A stretch of DNA of 9,571 nucleotides from Sphingomonadales bacterium UBA6171 (lineage in GTDB: Bacteria > Pseudomonadota > Alphaproteobacteria > Sphingomonadales > Sphingomonadaceae), in contig DITZ01000058.1 of assembly GCA_002422985.1 (NCBI GenBank), positions 1-9,571 of the forward strand, given 5' to 3'. The position numbers and the translations under genes are program-made. Shown in pieces: positions 5,086-9,571 of the stretch; the first letter of the stretch is position 1; each line of letters opens with the position of its first letter. The notes under the pieces are model-generated. The model searched no databases and had not been told where the DNA came from. It saw nothing but the letters and a program-made list of their open reading frames with translations.

Positions 5086-6360
5086 TCAGGCCGATCCGGT
5101 CAGCACCAGCAGGGCATGCAGCGCCAGTCCGATCGTGCCGCCGATCAGCGTGCCATTCAGCCGGATATATTGCAGATCGCGGCTCACCGCCGATTCCAGC
5201 TTGTCGGTGATCGTCACCGTATCCCAGCCCTTCACCGTGTCCGACACCAGCGCCACGATGCTGTCGCCATGATCATGCACCGTGCCCACGATCGCGCGCC
5301 GCGCCAGCTGGTTGATGGCCAAGCTCAGCGCCGCATCGCTGCGCAGCGCCAGCGCCATGGATTCCGCAATCTCGCCCGTCGTCGCACTGTCGCCCAGATT
5401 GCGCAGCGCCGCCTTCAGCCGGTCCCACATGCTCTCCACCCAGGCCGACACCGCCGGATTGGCCATCAGCTCCCGCTTCCAGCGCTCCACTCTCTCCCGC
5501 GTCTCCGGCAGATGCTGCAAGTCGAACGCCAGATTCGCCAGCGCCGTGTCCGCTTTCTCCCGCACGGGATGATGGGGGTCGTCCGCCAGATCATTCAGCA
5601 GCGCCCGCAGCCCCCCCACCAGCTCATCGGCAATCCGCTCATCCACATTCATCAGCCGCAGCAGCCAGGTCGTCCGCTCCTCCACCATCGCGCGGATCAG
5701 AAACTCCTGACTGTCCAGCGTCCGCGCCGCCCAGCCGATCAACTGATCCAGCACCGGCCGGTGCCGCCCGTCGGCGATCACGCCCTCCAGCATCCGCCCC
5801 AATGCGGGCGAAATCTCGGTCTCATAGAGTTTCGTCAAAGTCCCGTCGCGCAGCCGGGCCAGCACCGCGCCACCGGCGTCGCTGTCCACCAGCTGCCCCA
5901 TCAGTTTCGAAACCCCGCGCCGCACCCGTCCGCCGCTCGCCGGACGCTCCAATATCGCCGCAATCGCGCTCGCCGCATCAAACCCCTCCAGCCGCCGCGC
6001 AACATTCACCGGCGTCAGGAAATTCTCCTTCAGGAAGGTGGCCAGCGCGTCGCCGATCCGGTCCTTCGAATTGGGAATGATGGCGGTGTGCGGGATCGGC
6101 AGCCCCATCGGCCGGCGAAACAGCGCCGTCACCGCAAACCAGTCCGCCAGCCCGCCCACCAGCGCCGCTTCGGCAAAGGCCTGCACCCACACAAATTGCG
6201 CATGCACCGCCCCCATCAACCAGGTGGAGACCAGAAACAGCACCGCCATCGCCACGAGCAGCCCCGTGGCCACCGCCTTCATCCGGGCCGCCTGCGCCGC
6301 ACGGATAAAGGCGGGTTCCGCTGTTATCTCACTCGGCAGCGTGCGGTCCCGGTTCGGCAT
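5086..6360 (-). CDS. DUF445 family membrane protein
   Basis: This 424-aa protein belongs to DUF445 (YjiN/YheB-like). It has an N-terminal membrane segment (about 29-50) preceded by the basic R-M-K, then the family signature GGLADWFAVTALFRRPMG (69-86) followed by L-P-I-P-H-T-A-I-I-P. A long helical, charged middle follows, and the C-terminus has another membrane segment (about 403-422) containing GTLIGGTIGLALHALL. This gives an inner-membrane protein with a large soluble part whose function is unknown. Start choice: ATG 6360 lies 32 bases inside the RND gene end (stop 6331-6329), so translation is probably coupled. ATG 6393 and GTG 6399 are in-frame alternatives adding Arg/Pro-rich residues. 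No start has a strong ribosome binding site. Last gene of the RND operon. Confidence 0.88.
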   Translation of the reverse strand: MPNRDRTLPSEITAEPAFIRAAQAARMKAVATGLLVAMAVLFLVSTWLMGAVHAQFVWVQAFAEAALVGGLADWFAVTALFRRPMGLPIPHTAIIPNSKDRIGDALATFLKENFLTPVNVARRLEGFDAASAIAAILERPASGGRVRRGVSKLMGQLVDSDAGGAVLARLRDGTLTKLYETEISPALGRMLEGVIADGRHRPVLDQLIGWAARTLDSQEFLIRAMVEERTTWLLRLMNVDERIADELVGGLRALLNDLADDPHHPVREKADTALANLAFDLQHLPETRERVERWKRELMANPAVSAWVESMWDRLKAALRNLGDSATTGEIAESMALALRSDAALSLAINQLARRAIVGTVHDHGDSIVALVSDTVKGWDTVTITDKLESAVSRDLQYIRLNGTLIGGTIGLALHALLVLTGSA

Positions 6361-9300
6361 GGCGCCGCGTGGGCGTGGCCGGCTTCCCGTCATCCCCACC
6401 AGAGGTGAACCAGCGCTTCAGCCGCGGCCCGAACCAGCGCTCCAGATCGTCCGCCATGGTAAAGCCCGCCGGCACAATCAGCAGCGTCAGCAGCGTCGAA
6501 AGCGTCAGCCCGCCGATAACCGCAATGGCCATCGGCGCACGGAAGCTCGCGTCTCCATGGATGCCGATCGCCACCGGCAGCATCCCCGCCGTCATGGCAA
6601 CCGTGGTCATCACGATCGGCTGTGCCCGCTTGTGCCCGGCATCAACGATGGCGGTTTCCCGGTCCACCCCGTGCCGCATCTCCTCGATGGCAAAATCCAC
6701 CAGCAGGATCGAGTTTTTCGCCACAATGCCGATCAGCATCAGGATGCCGATATACACCGGCATGGAAATGATATGCCCCGTCAGGATCAGCGCAATCACC
6801 GCCCCCAATGGCGCCAGCAGCAGCGAGCCCATGTTCACAAAGGGCGGCAGCACCCGCCGATACAGCAGCACCAGCACCGCAAACACCAGCATGATGCCCG
6901 ACACGATGGCCACCACAAAGCCCGTCGCCAGATCATCCATCGCATCCGCCTGGCCAAAGCGCACCTGCCGCACGCCGGTCGGCAGATTCTTCATCGCCGG
7001 CAACGCGTTGATCGCCGCCATCGCGGTGCTGAATTCCGCCCCGTTCAGATCGGCCACCAGCGTGATGCGCCGCGCCTGATTATAGCGGCGGATCACCGTC
7101 GGCCCGGCCCCAAAGCTGATATCCGCCACCGCCTTCAGCGGCACCGTCCCGCCATTGGCCGTCGGTACCGGCAGGTTCGCCAGCGAATCAATATCCGAAC
7201 GCGCGCTTTCATTCAGGCTCACCCGGATCGGCACCTGCCGGTCAGACAGCGAGAATTTAGCCAGATTCTGCTCGATATCGCCGATCGTCGCGATGCGGAT
7301 CGTCTGCGAAAGGCCGGACACCGAAACGCCCATCTGCGCGGCAATGTCAAAGCGCGGCCGGATCAGAATCTCCGGCCGTTCCATATCGCCGTCGATGCGC
7401 GCGCCGCGCAGGATGGTAAGCCCCTGCATCCCGCGTTCCAGGTCACGCGCGCCCTTGTCCAGCGCCTGCGGATTGTCGCCCGCCAGCATGATGGTGATAT
7501 CGCGCCCGCCGCCACCGGGCCCCATGGACTGGAAGTTGATGCGCGCGTCCGGCACATTGGCAAATTCCGGCGTCACCCGCCGCTCCAGATCCTTGGTGGA
7601 GATATCGCGCTTGTCCATGTCCACCAGTTGCACAAACAGCGTCGCGCGGCGCACATCGCCGCCGCCGCCCACATCCTCAAAGATGCTCTTCACCTCCGGA
7701 TGCTTGCGCAACATGGCCGTGATGCTGTCCACCGTCCGCGCCGTGTCCGCCAGCTGTGTGCCGGGCGCCAGCTCCACCTGCACGATGGAGGTGCCGAAAT
7801 CGGCATCCGGCGCAAAGGTCGAAGGCATCTGGCTGAACAGGAAAACGGTAAGGAAAAAAGCAAAAGCCCCCACCAACATGGTGCACAGCGCCCGCCAGCG
7901 GGTCACCAGCGAATAATATTTCCGCTTCCAGAAGCTTTTGCCCTCCGGCTTGGGATCGCGGTGCACCGTCCAGCGCAGAATCCCCAGATAGCGGTTCATC
8001 AGCTTGCCGTCGGCATAGTGCTGCTGCCCGTGCGGTGCCAGGAAATAGGCCGCCATCAGCGGCGTGATCGTCCGCGCCACCACCAGCGACATGAACACCG
8101 CAATGGCAACCGTCAGGCCGAACTGCTTGAAAAACTGCCCCGGAATGCCCGGCATGAAGGCCACCGGCAGGAACACCGCGATGATGGCAAAGCTTGTCGC
8201 CACCACCGCCATGCCGATTTCATCGGCCGCATCCATCGCCGCCTGATAGGGGGATTTCCCCATCCGCATATGGCGGACGATATTCTCGATCTCCACGATC
8301 GCATCGTCCACCAATATCCCCGCCACCAGCGACAGCGCCAACAGGCTGATGGTGTTCAGGGTAAAGCCCATCATGTCCATGAACCAGAAGGTCGGAATGG
8401 CCGACAGGGGAATGGCCAGCGCCGAAATGATGGTCGCGCGCCAGTCCCGCAGGAACACGAACACCACCAGCACCGCCAGCAGCGCACCTTCCACCATCGC
8501 ACTGATGGCGCTGTCATATTCGATCTGGGTATATTTGACCGACGTGAACAGTTCCGCGAACTCGACGCCCGGGAACTCCTCCTTCAGCTGTTCAAGCTGC
8601 TGGTTCATGCGCTCATACACCTGCACATCCGAAGCGCCGCGCGCCTTGAACAGGCCAAAGCTCGTCACCTGCCGCCCGTCCAGCCGCGCGATGGCGCGCT
8701 GCACCGACGCCCCGTCATGCACGCGCGCAATGTCCGAAAGCCGCACCTCGCGCCCGCCGGCGATGGCAATGCGCGTCTCGCCAAGCTGCTCCGCCGTGCG
8801 CGCGCCACCCAGCACCCGCACCGCCTGTTCAGACCCGGCAATCTCCGTGCGCCCGCCCGGCGCGTCCAGATTCAGCTGCCGCATCTGGCTGTTCACCTGT
8901 GCCGCCGTCAGCCCATAGCTTTGCAGCCGCGCGGGATCGAGGTCGATGCGGATTTCCCGGCTCACCCCGCCCGAACGGCCAACAGACGCCACGCCCGGAA
9001 TGGCCACCAGCCGCTTGTTGACGGTATTGTCCACGAACCAGCTCAGCTGCTCCAGCGTCATTGCGGTGGATTTGACGGCAACATAGGCAATCGCCCCGCC
9101 GTCGATATCCTGCCGGTTGACCTGCGGTTCCAATATGCCTTCCGGCAGGTCAGACCGTATCTTGCTCACCGCATCGCGCACATCATTGGTCGCGCGGTCG
9201 ATCGGCGTGCCGATATGAAACTCAACCGTCGTGCTCGATGAACCCTCGCGCACCATCGACACGATATTCTTCACATTGCCAAGGCCGGCCACCGCGCCTT

Positions 9301-9511
9301 CCACCTTCTGGGTGATCTGCGTCTCGATTTCCGTCGGCGCGCCGCCTGGCTGGCTCACGCTCACATTCACGATGGGCGCGGAAATATCCGGATTCTGCGT
9401 GATCTTCATGGTGTTGAAGGAAAATATCCCCAGCACCGTCAGGATCAGCATCAGCATGATGGGCGGGATCGGGTTGGTGATCGCCCAGCTGGAAATATTG
9501 CGGAGGTCCAT
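6329..9511 (-). CDS. RND efflux permease (AcrB/HAE1-like inner-membrane pump)
   Basis: This complete 1060-aa RND transporter is the proton-driven inner-membrane part of a tripartite efflux pump. It has the usual duplicated plan: TM1 (about 15-33), a large periplasmic porter/docking region, TM2-6 (about 337-490), a cytoplasmic link with a basic KPEGKSFWKRK stretch (521-531), TM7 (about 544-560), a second periplasmic region, and TM8-12 (about 862-1020). The proton relay is intact: Asp402 and Asp403 in TM4 (G-I-L-V-D-D), Lys932 in TM10 (V-A-K-N-S), and Arg962 and Thr969 in the AcrB R971/T978 positions. The two Asp residues and the length favour drug-type (HAE) rather than metal-type RND. ATG 9511 begins the standard M-x-L-x-x-I-S-S-W-A-I-x-N-P N-terminus, with AGGCGGG upstream. 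Substrates are unknown. It follows a probable adaptor gene by 4 bases and overlaps DUF445. Confidence 0.95.
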   Translation of the reverse strand: MDLRNISSWAITNPIPPIMLMLILTVLGIFSFNTMKITQNPDISAPIVNVSVSQPGGAPTEIETQITQKVEGAVAGLGNVKNIVSMVREGSSSTTVEFHIGTPIDRATNDVRDAVSKIRSDLPEGILEPQVNRQDIDGGAIAYVAVKSTAMTLEQLSWFVDNTVNKRLVAIPGVASVGRSGGVSREIRIDLDPARLQSYGLTAAQVNSQMRQLNLDAPGGRTEIAGSEQAVRVLGGARTAEQLGETRIAIAGGREVRLSDIARVHDGASVQRAIARLDGRQVTSFGLFKARGASDVQVYERMNQQLEQLKEEFPGVEFAELFTSVKYTQIEYDSAISAMVEGALLAVLVVFVFLRDWRATIISALAIPLSAIPTFWFMDMMGFTLNTISLLALSLVAGILVDDAIVEIENIVRHMRMGKSPYQAAMDAADEIGMAVVATSFAIIAVFLPVAFMPGIPGQFFKQFGLTVAIAVFMSLVVARTITPLMAAYFLAPHGQQHYADGKLMNRYLGILRWTVHRDPKPEGKSFWKRKYYSLVTRWRALCTMLVGAFAFFLTVFLFSQMPSTFAPDADFGTSIVQVELAPGTQLADTARTVDSITAMLRKHPEVKSIFEDVGGGGDVRRATLFVQLVDMDKRDISTKDLERRVTPEFANVPDARINFQSMGPGGGGRDITIMLAGDNPQALDKGARDLERGMQGLTILRGARIDGDMERPEILIRPRFDIAAQMGVSVSGLSQTIRIATIGDIEQNLAKFSLSDRQVPIRVSLNESARSDIDSLANLPVPTANGGTVPLKAVADISFGAGPTVIRRYNQARRITLVADLNGAEFSTAMAAINALPAMKNLPTGVRQVRFGQADAMDDLATGFVVAIVSGIMLVFAVLVLLYRRVLPPFVNMGSLLLAPLGAVIALILTGHIISMPVYIGILMLIGIVAKNSILLVDFAIEEMRHGVDRETAIVDAGHKRAQPIVMTTVAMTAGMLPVAIGIHGDASFRAPMAIAVIGGLTLSTLLTLLIVPAGFTMADDLERWFGPRLKRWFTSGGDDGKPATPTRRHAEPGPHAAE

Positions 9512-9515
9512 GGGA

Positions 9516-9571
9516 TTATCCCGCCTTTGGTTGCGCAGCAGGGGCCGCGGCAGTCGCCGCAACCGGCTTCT
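9516..9571 (-). CDS. probable RND adaptor (membrane fusion protein), C-terminal end (partial)
   Basis: Seventeen codons and a TAA stop (9518-9516) are visible: K-P-V-A-A-T-A-A-A-P-A-A-Q-P-K-A-G. Ala/Pro-rich tails of this kind are common at the end of periplasmic RND adaptors, and an adaptor gene usually stands directly before the permease. Only 4 bases separate its stop from the RND ATG, and the permease ribosome binding site overlaps its last codons. The gene body is outside the window, so the function is inferred from context only. Confidence 0.5.
   Translation of the reverse strand, partial: KPVAATAAAPAAQPKAG

Noticed and set aside
5116..6408. 430-aa open frame on the plus strand
   Set aside because: Antisense to DUF445, Arg/His/Gln/Pro-rich and low in complexity, with no family resemblance.
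6038..9241. 1067-aa open frame on the plus strand
   Set aside because: It lies opposite the well-supported RND permease and the DUF445 start, and its product is Arg/His/Gln-rich with no fold or motif. It is a GC-rich antisense shadow.
1..9571. CRISPR array, tRNA, rRNA, insertion sequence
   Set aside because: No regularly spaced repeat series, tRNA cloverleaf, rRNA segment, transposase or terminal inverted repeats were seen on reading the window.

Overview
The window is GC-rich DNA (outside one island), almost certainly from an alphaproteobacterium and most likely Sphingomonadales. The grounds are the infB-rbfA junction, two secreted proteins with PEPxxWA-type C-terminal sorting signals in the form common in sphingomonads, a DUF445 protein of alphaproteobacterial type, and a CtrA-like box. 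This placement rests on protein character, not on a database match.

Layout. Positions 1-469 (+) hold the last codons of infB and the complete rbfA, joined by a 4-base overlap. This is the translation and ribosome-maturation block, but truB does not follow. A short gap with a GC-rich hairpin (492-515) separates it from two genes on the minus strand, read 2134 to 603: an MFS permease of the HcaT/MFS_1-like type and a small DUF423 membrane protein, joined by an ATGA overlap. An SDR oxidoreductase (2246-3016, +) diverges from the permease across about 110 bases and converges on the next minus-strand gene at a strong 12-bp hairpin (3040-3067).

Positions 3094-4873 (-) encode two small exported proteins, each with a signal peptide, two cysteines in the mature part and a PEP-CTERM tail. 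Their tail-coding DNA is identical at 51 of 54 aligned positions, although the protein bodies look unrelated. Between them lies the only AT-rich stretch (3961-4140, 32% GC by direct count). It carries a CtrA-like box beside a candidate promoter, tandem GTTAAC repeats at 10-bp spacing, and a leader with a very strong ribosome binding site in front of an out-of-frame small ORF.

Positions 5086-9571 (-) form an apparent operon: the 3' end of what is probably an RND adaptor (membrane fusion protein), a complete 1060-aa RND permease with an intact proton relay, and a DUF445 membrane protein whose start overlaps the RND stop. No outer-membrane channel gene is visible.

Nothing here is clearly a new multi-gene system. 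The parts most worth a second look are the PEP-CTERM pair with its regulatory DNA and the coupling of DUF445 to an RND pump.
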